A stretch of 64,000 nt of DNA from Ectocarpus siliculosus (lineage: Eukaryota; Sar; Phaeophyceae; Ectocarpales; Ectocarpaceae). The position numbers and the translations under genes are program-made. The stretch lies in the NCBI GenBank assembly GCA_000310025.1, contig FN649747.1, forward strand, positions 1,349,931-1,413,930. The letters run 5' to 3'. Positions 25,020-37,785 of this stretch are shown piece after piece. How positions within the stretch are numbered: the first letter of the stretch is position 1; each line of letters opens with the position of its first letter. Under the pieces are notes generated by a model. That model saw only the letters and a program-made list of their open reading frames with translations. It was not told where the DNA came from and searched no databases.

Positions 25020-28000
25020 GCGCTTTTGTCTTTTGGCGGTATACCGGGCCCGTAGCCCTCTTGCAGGGGGAGGAAGGGGCCAAAGAGTTGTAGTGACCTG
25101 GATTTATTCCTAAGGGTCCGCGAAAGCTTCACCCTCTCCATGAGCTGTGCCGCCAATCTAGAATCACGGGTGCGTCTTTTTTGTAGGCCCTGAACCTTGC
25201 AAAAACACCATAGTTTTGTATTCAACTAAGTGTATGCTGTGGCAAAGATCGACGTTATGTCGGGTTTTTTCAGGTCGTTGTTGATAGGGCGTGTATCGTC
25301 GTAATCAAAGGTCATCGACCTTCCGCGTCGACCTGGAGATAAGTTTGTCTTCCAAATACACCGGTGAAATGCGACAAATGTTTCATCACAACCTTGTGCG
25401 TGAGTGTTGTTATAGACTACACAGCAGTGGCGGGAATTGTGCTGGTGCGAGCAATGGAGAGGTGTATCATTGTGGGTTTGACATTTTTCACTTTGTCCTG
25501 GGTTGGCAAAATATAGTCTAGTCCAACACAGAGAGATCTTTCCCCCGGCGTACAATTTGACCTACAGTAGGTGATCGCCCGAAAACGGTTTGTTTGGAAG
25601 ATCCCGCGCCGAGACCCTCTACATTAATCTTGGTGAATGTTGCTACGAATGTGAGGTGTGTAGCCTGTTTTGCTTTTCTGGGCCCTCCCCGGATGTAACA
25701 ATTTAAGTACTGTGGTACTGTAGCACGGTAGTATTCTGCCTCCATAACGAGGATCACTTAATGAAAGTATTGGATTTGGGTGAGGCCTCCTCTGCCGGCC
25801 CTGTGGTCCCGCCCATGTTTCATTGCCTCCGTTGAAGTACCAGAATTTTGACCACAATCAGGTCGTTGCAGACTGACCTCATCTTCTTAATACGCTGCAA
25901 ACCTCAAGAATGGTGTAGGGCATTTTTGACCTGTACACGCGGCGAAGTCCTGCTGGAACGCCGGAGACGGAGGCCGCTCGCTAGCATCTGCGTAACTCTG
26001 GCCTCGTTCCCTCTTGCTACCGCTTGCCGGAGCGCTAGTGGTGGCACCAATATTATATCTCGCCACCGACTCCGTCTTTCAACCTCCCATCTTCATGATG
26101 TCGTCGACCGCTGTCCCTGCAAGGGACTTGCTAAGGGAACCCCCTACCCGAAACGAATACGTGGTGAAAATGACGGGCAGGCTCGCCACCCGTAGCGCCC
26201 GAATAGGGCAGCCGTCATATGGGCAGCCGTGAGAGGCAAGCTGCGCCGTTCTACCGCCGACGTAACCACCTCCTGAATGAAGCCGATTCAAAGTTTCCTG
26301 TTTAAAATGATCGTGCACCTATCGTACCAACACTTGACACATGCTATGGCAGGATAGGCGCAATACGTGTACGATTAATCCCAGAAAGGCCAATCGTGCA
26401 GACTAAGAGAACGGCCCGATGTTCGATTCAAAATCAAATATGTACTGCCATCCATACACTCCAGATGGCATATCTCGCTGGCACCTGGGTCAAATTTGCT
26501 CGAAAATAGTGGTGGGTGGGCAAGGGGGGAAGGGAGCACATACGTGGCACATTTCATGGTTATCGCGCCATTCGCGAGAAGCGTGGGCAGGAATAGTGGT
26601 CACGGGGGCCCCGTGGGTGCTGTTCGCCACAAGCGGGCATTCATAATCGAGGTTCTGAGAATGTTTATGTTTACCCCTCTTGGCCGTATTTTATACCAGG
26701 TACCAGGTATTGTTTTGTACCCAGCGACAAATTGGCGGAGAGATATGAAGCACTGATCTACGCAACTGACGTGTAGACCTCACATCGTCTAAGCCAGCTT
26801 CGTTTACCCTTCTTGCGGTCATCATGCCCATCCCACGCATGCTGACCTCCCTCCCCGTTGGGGGGCGAGGGGGGCCAATCGTTCCCCTAGTATTCGTACA
26901 ACGCTAGGTCCCAGAGGAACTCTCGGCGAAATGTTTATTGTGCAACGTTGAAAATCACCACTCTGAGTAAACCAAGAATGGCTCCGTTCCAAAAACACAA
27001 CCATGCCCTACATAGACCCCAGTCTTCCTCTATCTTGGCGTCTCCGCTCGCCGAAGCCGTTGTCGATGTGTACACGGCATGTGTGGCGGATTGAAGTTGC
27101 CCCCGAAGGTGCTACTACCCCGCACTCAACCTTTGCCTCCTTCATTCCCATCATCTCCGACCCTGCTACAAACTTCCGTGACTACCCTACCCACACCCCC
27201 ACCCCTACTGAGTGCGCCACCGTTGCCTTCACCAACCACCAGCATCGCCTTGACCTTCCGAGTCACCTCGATCATTCTTGAGTGGGATATATCGCTGCCA
27301 GCGACGAACACATCGTGCCTAACATGCAACTAATGGCCAGCCCTAAGACTTACTACTGGCTAGACTAACCCAATTGTTTTCATCATTGTGCGGGAACTAA
27401 GCACAAGCCCGTGACACTCGACTAGCAGCCTGGAAGCAGAGTTTGAAGGGGGGAATCATTTTTCTCCCGCAACGAACATCCAAGTAGAATTCCAAAAGGC
27501 TGTGGAATTAGCACAGGATCCAAGTCCTTCCCCCATCGTATTATTACACAGTTTCGGACTGGGGCTCTAAGTTTGCTGAGATAAGGAAACAGATATTGAT
27601 ATAAGCCATCGTTCTGAAGATCGTTCCCGACAGTCTCGCCAGAACCCAAGATAAGGGAAAAATAATCAGATTTAACAGCTTTTTTTTCTCCCGACCCACT
27701 ATTCGATGCACTCTTTCGAGTGGGAGGCTCCGCTAGCGAGTCCGCGGGTACCGCCGTCGACGAGATATTAAAGTTGGGGGTGGCAGACCGAGCGGGTGGT
27801 AGACAACTACATTGGGGCTTCCACTAGCGGCACAGCAAAAGGCAAGCGTAGGAAGTTGTACAGCGCGTTTTGACGCCGCGGACAAGATTCCGCTGCAGGC
27901 TGACTTTAAGCGCAAGTACGGGGCTTGCCATCGGCGGTAATTTTGCCAGAAGGGCACATGAAAGTTTGGGGTGAAGCTTCGGACGTCGACCGGGGCGCAA

Positions 28001-29790
28001 GGGCGTCAAGGAAGTTTGGGTGGCCCACTGGCCGAGATGGGCAGGAAACCTCAGCTATACTCATCCCAATACTCTACTGAAATGATCGATACGAGTAGGA
28101 TAATACAACAACAGTCCTCCGGCGCGATATCCCTAACCTTAACTTCACCAATCTAGGCCTTCCATTGGGTGCGTAAAGCCGAGATGAGTTTCGCCTTGAG
28201 GCTTTTGGTTAGCAGCACTGACCGCCGCGGTCTCTCACGGTACGTTTTCCTCAAGCGGAACAACTGCAAGCCTAGTGATCTGCTGCGTTTTGGAGCTGCG
28301 ACCAGGTCCTGTGACACCGTATGCCGGCGGCGTGATTCCGTTTGCCGTTTCTCCCGGTTGTCGCCCCTGCTTCTGGCCGCTCGCCTGGGTTTTGCTGACG
28401 ATGACGGAATTATAGCAGCTGGAGAACCCCAGAGGCAACGAAATCTGATGGACGCGAGAGAGATAATGCGGAAATTCGACGCTAGAGTATGGCCGTGAAG
28501 TGGGCGCTGCAAGTAGAGTCGTCTCAGGTACCGGACAGGGTCTGGGGCTGCCTTTTGGTTCATTGTTTACCGCCCCTCGGTGAGATATGTTCGAGGTTTT
28601 TGCGGACACACACCCTTGAAACAGCAGTGAGAGGGCTTCAAGGCAAGATCGTGGATGCGGACGGCTCTGCGTGGTGATGCACCCAGGGGTCGAGGATATA
28701 TGTGAGCCATCATGCAAACACTTGAGGGTTGGGTAGCACTTTTGGCAACATTCATAGAACCAGAGCTACTGAGCTACCGTGACCGTCCAAAGCTTGGTCC
28801 CCTCGCAGGCTCCAGGTTTGGAGCTGGCCAAACACAACCCTACTAAGTCGCTTTGAACTTCTGTCCTTAGGTTGCCAACGGGAGATGCGTTTCAACGAGA
28901 GTGTTGAGCCCCCAAAGAGGATAATTTTCCTCTGAAAACGGTACTCCGTCGCCATGAGTCGTTCAGAAGCACAAACGTGGTTTCCATCGTCGCACGTGCA
29001 GGGTCTCGCCAGAAAAGTCTGAGCTGGTTTAATCTCACAACCCTATGGACGACTGGCGATTGTTGGCCTCTCTGTGTTATTTTGGCGCCACCCAAGTTGT
29101 ATAAGCCAAATATCTGTCGTACATAGGTTAGGCAAGTAACGTGCAGGGACACCAGCGGGGATGATCGGCAATTTTGAGGATATGCAAAGTTCATGTTCAG
29201 AGTGATTTCAGTGATATTTGACGACAGCTACAACGACAAAAATACCTCACCTCTGTGATGCAAAGCGTCAGAAAGCAGTTTATCGCTGGCGCGGTGTCCG
29301 CGATTAGCGCCCCCTGCATCATTGACCCGGCGTCGGAAAGGATACAACGTTCATGATGCGAACGAAAACACTGTCTTGAGTAGAATGCGTGGACAACATT
29401 CGGAGGTTGGTGGAAGAAGCTTGGGGGCATTAACCCCAGGCTACGCCACCCCGGGTCGAGTTTGCAGTCAGAGTAACAAGTAGAGGGACACGTCAGGGAG
29501 GGTTTAAATAGTGGTGATCGAAACTAGTACCGAGAGCAACGATGAATGCACCAAGTGTACGCTGACGTAGGTTACGAATTTGATTTTAGTGCCAGCCTCC
29601 GTGAGGCATCTATCGCGTGCAGCACTTCCAAAAGACAGGAAGGAAAGGTTTTCTTTAAGAGCAGAGGAGGCGGGACAAGTACATTAGCGTGCATCAGCCC
29701 CAGAGGGAAACGCAGGGAGATTCGGACGTACTCGAGAACGACTCTTAAATTTGTTACCGATTACAGTCACGCTAAGGCTTACGACCGGTG
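25020..29790. other. Intergenic region, no gene supported
   Basis: Only short ORFs with no recognisable motifs are present. It contains a segment at 25755-25800 (AAAGTATTGGATT then GGTGAGGCCTCC) that is shared with 32353-32395. A roughly 100-bp segment at 27580-27678 is repeated in inverted orientation at 45519-45616. Several pyrimidine-rich tracts lie around 27130-27260. The 3' end and terminator region of gene B should lie just after 25019; a clear poly(A) signal was not identified. Confidence 0.5.
27580..27678 (+). repeat. Dispersed repeat, copy 1 (inverted partner at 45519-45616)
   Basis: The reverse complement matches 45519-45616 at roughly 90 percent by eye, including GTTCTGGCGAGACTGTC. 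The partner lies inside the 11-kb TIR element, so this copy may be a fragment of the same transposon family. A related stretch (GACTGGGGCTC) occurs at 27557-27567 and 36191-36201. Confidence 0.7.
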
Positions 29791-29981
29791 TGGCTGCCAC
29801 TCACCCCATCCTGTTTTCTTATGCAGGTGCACATTTTGCTGGTGATTGTCTACTGGTCTGGGCATCCGCATTTTGTTTCGTGATTTGAAGGTTTCGACAA
29901 TCACGGACGAGATTCGCTCTGGGCATCCCCGTGAGCCAGTCGTGTTGCCGCCGTTGGTCTCGTTAGTAGCATAAACCGCAC

Positions 29982-31436
29982 CTCGGGAGAAGCATCCAGC
30001 AAGGCGAAGATGAAAACGAGTGTGGTGATGGTGTACGTGACGACGATGCAGATGGTGCACACAATGTTCCGTCTAACCACCTGACGGTACATTGTTCCAC
30101 CGGATCGCGTTTGACCTTGGAACAGAAGCATGGGCTTTACGAACATCGCCAGCAGCAGCACGAACTGGAAGAGAACATTCGATCGGTAGAGAGGAGAGGT
30201 AGAGAGAGGAGCAGAGGAAGGGGGGAGGGCGAAAACAAGCAATGGAAACATGGTCGTTGATGTCCACAAGAGTTTGAAACGACCAACAATCGTGTGGTAC
30301 ACACTAAGCGGGCCCACTTATTTCCGTTCTCGAAAAATGTACGAAAGCGGTAGGCTCGCCCAAGCACGTCAACGTTCAAGTTCGGGAAACGTTGCGTTCG
30401 GTTCGGCGAACAAACAGAAACACATCCGAGAATGGGATGCCCCTCCACATACGCCTTTCATGCCTCCCCGAAAGGGGCAGGTTTGTTGAGGCTCAGACAG
30501 AACAAATTATTGTGTAACCGTCGAATCCCCAGAGCACAGGGCTCGTTGGGTCAGTCTTGGGGAAGAAAACCATCCACGTGGAGAGCACTGCGCCAGGGAG
30601 AGCACTAGCTCAGAACAGAGGGTAAGGTGGACATAGCGAAAAAAGGCTTAGTACAGTTGGCTAGCTTGGGGAGTGGCCAAGAAGTCGCGTGGTTTCCCCA
30701 CCCGCCTCCCCTTTTCTTTTGAAGGCGGGAGGATGCGAAGGAAATGGTAAAGTACCATTTGTGGACTTGGTCATCTGAGATTATTGCTAGTAGTAAAAGT
30801 AGTTTCCCACACCGGAGAAAGAGAACCCGGCTGTCTGTATGCCTTGGAGGTTAGAGAGACCGGTAGTTTAGGAGTGTACGAGGTACGTAGCTCCGTCAGC
30901 TTGGCTTCCCTCCGGTCCTAATTCACAGCAATTCGAAAGAAACGAACAAAAAAGTGTGCTTCTCACAACGCGCTTTCGGTTTTCCCACGATACGTGCATC
31001 TGCCTATTGATCCCACCTTGCTCCAACTTACCTGGATTACCAGCACCATATTGTTGATCATGAACCCCAAGCCTTCCCCCAATTTACCGCTCTCATCCTC
31101 TGTATGATGACCGCTCCCATCCTCGCTCCCGTCCTCGCTCCCGTCCTCGCTCCCGTGGTCGGCATGACAATGTCCTTCCTGAAGCAAAGCACGTCCCCGG
31201 TATAGGGGTAGAACAAGTGGGCGGCTGTTGCTGAATCCAACGACAATCAGAAGAGAAGATCGCGCACTCGTGAACTCTTCAAGATAGATATAATAGGACT
31301 CGAGCGCAAGTCCGTACAAAAACATTGCCGCGCTTCGTTTCGCCAAAATCGTCCGTAGACCAACCAACATGTAGTGCCCACCTCGGTGTCGGCGGTGGCG
31401 GGAAGTATGATGCACACCACGACTGCGTACGCCGGC
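29982..31436 (-). CDS. Partial multi-span membrane protein (exons resolved in part)
   Basis: Three minus-strand exons fit in phase 0 with GT-AG borders: 31436-31382 (PAYAVVVCIILPATADTE), 31178-31032 (49 residues, a His/Asp/Ser stretch with three GSED repeats, then a hydrophobic segment MINNMVLVIQ) and 30164-29982 (61 residues, two predicted membrane spans separated by RSGGTMYRQVVRRNIV). Joining the last two makes a continuous hydrophobic segment across the splice junction, which supports the model. A further short exon near 29826-29793 is possible. Start, end and number of spans are unknown. The layout (spans with a basic loop) could fit a receptor or transporter, but no family is recognised. 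Confidence 0.42.
31109..31155 (-). repeat. 12-bp tandem coding repeat (GSED)
   Basis: About four tandem copies of a 12-bp unit (CTCGCTCCCGTC on the plus strand) encode repeated Gly-Ser-Glu-Asp in the minus-strand membrane protein exon. Confidence 0.7.
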
Positions 31437-33330
31437 CTGGTAAGAGAAAAAACGGGAGCAGTGGTTCCGTGATGATGCGCAGCTTAGGACCAGGTTGGTG
31501 CTATCATTTTGGGTAGAGCAGGCGAAGTGACAAATCGGTGGGACGAAAGAACCAAAGGGCCCATGAAGGCTACAGTCATCGCTTGACCGCAGCATCAACA
31601 TCAACAACAACAACAATACGAGATACTGGCGGTGCACTCTTCGGTAGATCTGGGCACGACTCGTTTCCGGCTGCTTGTGATTCTCGGTCGCGTTGCGGGG
31701 CCATCCAGTGCCGTTAAGGTTTCAAGCGATTGAGGGATCCAAACCTCAAATTCTGCCCTCTCGTTCAGCGGTTGAAGGTGCAACATTGGTTTTTATCGTG
31801 CGGCTTCCTGGGGGAAAATCGACTTTTAGAGCAGACGACAGACTACATTCGATATCCAAGCAGACAGATGACTCACAGATATACCCAGCCGTACAAGTGC
31901 GACCACCAGGTGACACATGTTTCCCATCCGGCAAGGGTTCTGTTCGCATTGGTGACGGTCGTCTTGGCAAGGAGGAAAAGCACCAGGCTCGCCTGTGTTT
32001 CCACCAATCGAGACAGATAAGGTATGACGAAACATTTCTTCCACGTCCGGGAGAGGCCAGGGCGGCGGCAGAGGTCTCATTGTGGCACACGTCTGCAAAT
32101 CGGGCAACACGTCTCAGGGAGCCGATCGCATCTGACGTTGGAGGTTCAGTGGCAGTTTTGATATGATTGACGCCGTTCAGTTGGAGCACTGCTACCTCAA
32201 AACTCTAGCTGTCGGTACGAATACCATCCATGAGGTTATGACTAAGGTCGTTGCTCGACAATAGATTTGTCTCACACTGTTCCCTGATTCAACCTACAGG
32301 GTGCAAGCGCTGGTTCCTGTTATATTCTTGTCCCTTACCCAGATCATTCAATTAAAGTATTGGATTAGGTTGGGTGAGGCCTCCAGCGCCGGCGGGAGGG
32401 CCTAACCTTGAAGTGACTCTTCGAGCTGGGCATGTCGCTATGTTGGAATGGGCTCGATGACCTGTTGGTTTCGAATCTGAAAGGCTCATAACCTATTGGG
32501 ATATTACCTTTGTGATCGGTGTATCCCTGGCAATGGTCACTGTGCGATAAAGTGAGGAGAGGTTCACAGAGTGAGTGTGGTACACTTGTTTGTAGACCAG
32601 AAAGATGGTTTGAATTGGGCTTTAGTTGGCCGAAAGGTAAGGAAAGAGAAAGGGAGAGTCCTGAGACTCGTAAGGGTCCCGAAGGACCTTGAAGAGGCCA
32701 AGGGCTTTAGTCGATGTAGGAAGAGAGGAAAGAGAGGAGAGAGGGAGAGAGAGGGAGAGAGTGGGGGCGAGCACCGCGGGGGGCGAGCCATCAATCCTCA
32801 TCCCGGAAGACACACACGGGCTATTGCAACTTACCGATCACGGTATCAGGCAGTTAGTCCAACCAGTAACAACGTTACCGAGAATATCCTACTGGACAAT
32901 GGTCCGATGTACCATTTTTCTATGGTTCAAATCTCCCGTGGGTGTGTACAACGATCCGATGATCAACATACCGGAAGATTATTTCGGTGATACTCCATGG
33001 GTGGTTTCCAAAGTACTATTGTTTAAAACGGTGCAAAACACTAGAATGACTGACATTGAGTATTCCAACACGCTATATGTCCAGCCCAGAAGCGTTTCAT
33101 TGAGCAGTAATGACATGAATACAGTGTGTAGCGTGGGTGGGATGGTCTCAGAATATCATCATCTTCTTCCTCTCTCTGCTATTGCGCACTTCGGGAGAAA
33201 GAAATGAGACTGAAAGAGGGAGAGTCCATTTCCAACATTATTCATGGAACCTTCGACGTTTTCTGATTTCGTTCCGAAATCCGAATTCGCGTCATATCCG
33301 AGATCACGCAAGGGTAGACCCAAGCCGGTC
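31437..33330. other. Region without a supported gene
   Basis: Upstream exons of the minus-strand membrane protein probably lie here. A hydrophobic/tryptophan-rich minus-strand frame near 31880-31990 is a possible one, but no consistent splice model was found. 32700-32765 is a GA-rich low-complexity stretch, and 32353-32395 repeats a segment from 25755-25800. Confidence 0.35.
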
Positions 33331-33402
33331 GCCCCGGTGGTCTAGTTGGTATCCTCGAAACTTTCTAGATCAGGTCAGGGGTTCGAATCCCGGTGTAAGC
33401 GA
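33331..33402 (+). repeat. tRNA-derived SINE head or tRNA pseudogene
   Basis: GCCCCGGTGGTCTAGTTGGT resembles a tRNA 5' half with an A box, and GGGGTTCGAATCCC about 45 bases on is a B box. The acceptor ends do not pair well, so a functional tRNA is unlikely and a Pol III-type SINE head is favoured. A second A-box-like stretch (TGGCCTAGTGGGTAGCGC) follows at 33443-33460. Confidence 0.5.
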
Positions 33403-34291
33403 GCTTTTCTTGCAAAGTGAGTTTTTCTCTCGCTTCAGCTTCTGGCCTAGTGGGTAGCGCTAGTTCGTGTGTACACAGAGGGAAGAGAGTAGTGCTGAAT
33501 GAACTCTTCTCGCATTAAAAATCGAAGGCGAAGTACCGCAGGAGGGGAGGGGAGAGAGGGGCTCTTCAGTGTGACCACGGGTTGGAGTAAACGGCACTAG
33601 TAGTGATGTGAGCGCTGATTTGAAGTGAAGACAACAAAAATAAAAAAAATCAAGACGCTCTGCACAAACGCTCAATATCGACCACTGGTTGGTTGGTTGG
33701 TTGGGTAGATGGGTCGAGGTTTGCACTCATTGGGTATGCATGTAAATACTTGATCAGAGGCAAGGAACTTCGGAATTAACATAATTTAATAAGCCGTGTA
33801 GCCGGCGTTGGAAGTTGAACCGCGTAAATTTCGCGCATGCATGTATTATGCACCAAACTCACCTTGTATAGCAAGAGTGTGGCAACCAGGGCTTCATGTG
33901 ACAGCAGGCAGCCAGTTTCCGATCGGCGAAGCATGTTCTCCGCTGTGCCAGCGATCATATGACAGCACGCTAGAACATGCATCGTCAGAAGCCTCCTGTG
34001 AAGTGATGCGCTGGATTGCACCGCATTCGTCGGGCGAGAAAAGGGGGGCGTATATATATATATATAACGGTCGGCGATGTGCAACAAATTAATTGCGTTT
34101 TTGGTATTTCCTTATAGGCCTACAGACAACGAATTTCGTTGTTGACCAATTTTGAAAACAAACGCAAGAGCACCAGAAAATGCACAAGAGACACACAATA
34201 ACTAACAGTCGGAAGGCATCATCATCGCAAAAAGCAGAAATAGTTGATTCTCGCACAGGGCGGCAGCGAGCCTTCTCAAAACATATATGTT

Positions 34292-34943
34292 TGTTTGTGG
34301 TACTTGGATATATATGAGTCCGATCTGTGCATCCTCTGTGGGGGATACGCGTATGGGAAGTATGGGTGTGATGGGTATGTATTATGCGGTTGGGGTCCAA
34401 GTGCGGGGCCTCCGGGTTGTTGTTGGTGTTGTCTTCACATTAAAAACCGTTCCGATCTCTCTCTACCCAGTACCTTCGTATGTTCGTACTGATCCAACAC
34501 TCGACGCGGTCGATTCCTGTGGTCACAGGTTAACTTACCCTAAAAAAGTACACTCAAATAAACTGGCCCCGAGGGGTCCGCAAGTCAATAGAAATCAACG
34601 ACAGATATTCTGGAATCCTCCACTCCCTCTGGTATCAACTGGGACTAGGAGTCACTATCATGGGCCGGAGAGAAAGAGGTACACCCCCCTTTTGGTTCAA
34701 TCTTGGTACTTCACAACGCAAGCAGAGACAAGGCCATCTGGCACAGAAAAAGAGAGAAAGCACACGGCGGTGTGCTCCTGGCACTTGCCTTAGGGGCTTG
34801 TATGTTGGTGACCAGCTTGCCTGAGGGGCTTGCGTGAAGGATAGATAAGACATGGTCCTGTTTGATCTGCTGTTCCTGGGATAACTTAGTACCCAGTCTC
34901 AGCACCACAGACCGCTGAAGGCGGCAGTGCACACTTTAACAAT
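34292..34943 (+). mobile_element. About 650-bp insertion nested in a dispersed repeat
   Basis: This segment is absent from the related uninterrupted copy near 56615-56622, so it looks like a later insertion. It contains 34431-34759, a sequence found again at 60788-61124. No coding region, LTR or clear terminal inverted repeat was seen. The borders are approximate. Confidence 0.5.
34431..34759 (+). repeat. Dispersed repeat family R1, copy 1
   Basis: Same-orientation partner at 60788-61124, about 85-90 percent identical by eye. One 44-bp stretch is identical (34572-34615 and 60932-60975). Confidence 0.8.
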
Positions 34944-35586
34944 ACATTCACGCGTCTACCTCCACACGCCTCCTTTTAAATCAAGACAAAAAATCACATG
35001 ATGAGTCTACATTCAAGACAAAGAGTCAAAGCGGCAGGCGCTCAAATAAGGTCCTGGTTGCAATTGATTCTTGTATTTAACTAATATCACTAGAGGACGT
35101 TGGCGCAGCGGCGGGGGGTGTTGGCGCGCTCTAATCTTCTTCTGTGGTGGTGATATCGAGGGTCGTATGGTCCGTCCGGGACAATTTGTCCAATTGATGG
35201 TGTTTCGTATGTAGCGACAAGTACCAGGCCAGTGTAGAGGGACAGGGAGGGAGGGGTGAACCGTGTGCGTGCATGTATGTATATCATGTTGTTTCCATCG
35301 GTGGATTTATACTTGGACATGTTAAGGAGTGTTGCTGTAGGGCAAAGGTAGGGTACATCTTGGTCTAGAATAGGATGTGGGATGGCCGGGAGGTAGGGTA
35401 GGGTTAGTGGTATATTTTTGTCACATAAAAACTGCGAAATATGGTCGGCAAAAATATGCATGCAGAGGCTGGTCACCGATTCGGACAGCTGAAACAATAT
35501 ACAGGCCGTTGTACGTTATGGATGGCTCGGCACCAACCGACTACTGCTGTACATACAGATTAATGTGGCGGGTGTAGACTACAGTA

Positions 35587-35613
35587 CAGTAGGTGTCTCG
35601 ATATAGTGCCGGT
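35587..35613 (+). repeat. Left terminal inverted repeat of the 11-kb element
   Basis: Starts CAGTAGGTGTCTCGATATAG and is preceded by TA. One mismatch (T versus C) to the right end. Confidence 0.75.
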
Positions 35614-37124
35614 TGAATAGTGCCAACGTCCGGTATAGTGCCCGTAAAATTTCTCGACACAGACACAGGCAGGCCTGAATAGTGCGGGTTTGGCACTATT
35701 GAGGGCTGCCCGCTATAGCGCCGGTTTAGGCACTATCGAACCCGTCAATAGTGCCGGTTCAGACCCAACACAGCAGTACAGCCTTTTTTCGCCTCAAGCC
35801 TTCCACGCCAACAGGATTCGGAGACGGTTTCCCTTCGAGCTACAAGTAACTAGCTCGGTTTCTCTCGGTACGCGTTACGTCTTCAAATGTCACGGTATAA
35901 TACCGATCGACCAGGTTCCACCAATAGGCTGAGATTTCAGTAGTGAGGCGAGCGAAAAGGAAGATGGAGGTAGTGACGAAGGATACATGGAAAATATAGC
36001 CAAGGATAGCAGTGATGATGTAGGAGGAAAATATGAAAATGTGGCGTTGAAGGGGAACAACAAGAGTTTCGAGCAAGATGACCTTCCTCACGACAAACAA
36101 ACGCCGCAGGGGCGCAGAATCTAGAGATGAAAGCCAAATAATGGTGGAAAAATATTTATAGTGAAGAGTTTATTTAGTAGTACACAAATTCAGACTGGGG
36201 CTCAATTTTTTTCCATTTAGGGAAGCAGATTTAGAATTAAGAAAGTTTCCTGGAAACTCATGTCAAGCTGAAAAACAAAATTATTCCATTGCTGCTGTCC
36301 AACTGACAAGAAAGTACATCAACCCGAAGCCGATGACACCCACCCGTGCACGTATCTCACTATGTAGCAGGTGTACCCAGGTCAAACCTCCGGCGCTGTC
36401 ATCTGCACTCACGGATCTGGCTCGGGTGCAAACGGAATGGGTGTGGGGTGATTCGGTGAAGAGATAGAAGAAGCGTCGCACACGACAGAGCTGTGTTGAT
36501 AAAACGTTCCTCCTCCTCTATTTTTCTACTTCCAAATAAAGTACTCTTTGAACGGTCCCTCGACAGACTGACTGGTGATCACGCATGCATGTGGAACGAG
36601 CCAGGGCAAATACGCATTTTTTTCGCGCGCCTTGGTCGTTTTCGTTCGCTGTCGGCGCCCGTGGCGCCGACACAGTGATGCCAGGGTGCGTTAGAGACCC
36701 TTGCGAGTGTGCCACGTGCAGATTTTATGGCATTATGGACGATTAGGTTGACTGACCTTCGGTGATCGCGCCATACCCAGGCAAGATTTGCTACGCCGCC
36801 TTAAGATTTGTCGGAAGGTTCGTTTTGACAGATCTTGGGTCAAGATTTGTTCGAAAGGGCAGATTTCGGGCCTTGAGAAATCTTGGCCGATATATATCGC
36901 AAGATTTCGCTCCCATAAATCGTGAAACTGGCAGATCTTGGCCAAGATCAAAATTTATCGACAAGATTTCGTTCCCATAAATCGGGGTCTGATTGGCTGA
37001 GGGGCAACAGTTCTCCTCTCCCACCCAACGAACTTCCCCTGTCCGCAGGCGGTACTGCTTTTTTGTGGTGCGCTGCGTGACAGCTGCACCCGTCTAACTA
37101 TTAGTTTAGACCATCTGACCAGTC

Positions 37125-37477
37125 TGATCGATAATTCGGGTGGCTCGGTTCTTTGTGGTTGGAGCTCAAAGCGGGTGGCTCATGGCGGAGCGTGGATGGG
37201 TAGGAAACGTGTTGAAAACGTAAAGCAAAAGTATTGGAAAGTATTGTATTCATCGGGGGCGTGCCAGTGCTCGTCAAACCTTCACGGTATCTGGGCACGC
37301 CTTCACTCTTTGTCACTCAACGAATCTCTCTGAATCTCCACCAAATACCTCTCGCAACCAAGGAATATATGTAGAAAGTTCCTATCCCTCCGCATCTCAT
37401 CACTGTTACTTTCGTACGTACGTACCGGACATCTCAACCGTCATACTATGCTACGAGTACTCCCAATATATCTAATA
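37125..37477 (-). repeat. 3' LTR of the copia element
   Basis: 353 bp, the partner of 44157-44509 with no indels (constant offset of 7,032). Confidence 0.95.
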
Positions 37478-37488
37478 GCCCCCCTGCT
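37478..37488 (-). other. Polypurine tract
   Basis: In element sense AGCAGGGGGGC lies directly upstream of the 3' LTR, the position where plus-strand DNA synthesis is primed in LTR retrotransposons. Confidence 0.7.
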
Positions 37489-37785
37489 CGTATGCATCGT
37501 CATGCTTCGGCAAATACCAATCCTCTTCTGTACCATCATCTCCAAAACAAAACAAAATATTCACAAAACAAACAAAAACCAATATCTTCGCCAAAACAAT
37601 CCAAAATCCTCCAAGTCCATCACAAGAAAAATCAAACACAATCAAAACTCCTCCAAAACAATCAAGAAAAACTAAACACAACAACTCCTCCAACCTTCAC
37701 CAGACTCTCTCTTTTCTCTTGTCCAATCTCTCGTCTCTCTCACTCTCTCCATCACAGAATACGAATCGACCCCAAAACACTTCCT

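Larger units (their letters stand above)
34130..35175 (+). repeat. Dispersed repeat interrupted by an insertion (uninterrupted copy at 56470-56930)
   Basis: Segments 34130-34290 and 34944-35055 match the contiguous stretch 56470-56730, including GTTGATTCTCG, ACAGGGCGGCAG and CGCGTCTACCTCCACA. The copy at 56 kb has no material between the two halves. Weaker similarity continues to about 35175. Confidence 0.65.

Noticed and set aside
31109-31155. CRISPR-like short repeats
   Set aside because: Contiguous 12-bp units without spacers that encode GSED repeats in a eukaryotic exon.
33331-33402. Functional tRNA gene
   Set aside because: A and B boxes are present, but the acceptor and T stems do not pair properly, so it is kept only as a SINE-like element.
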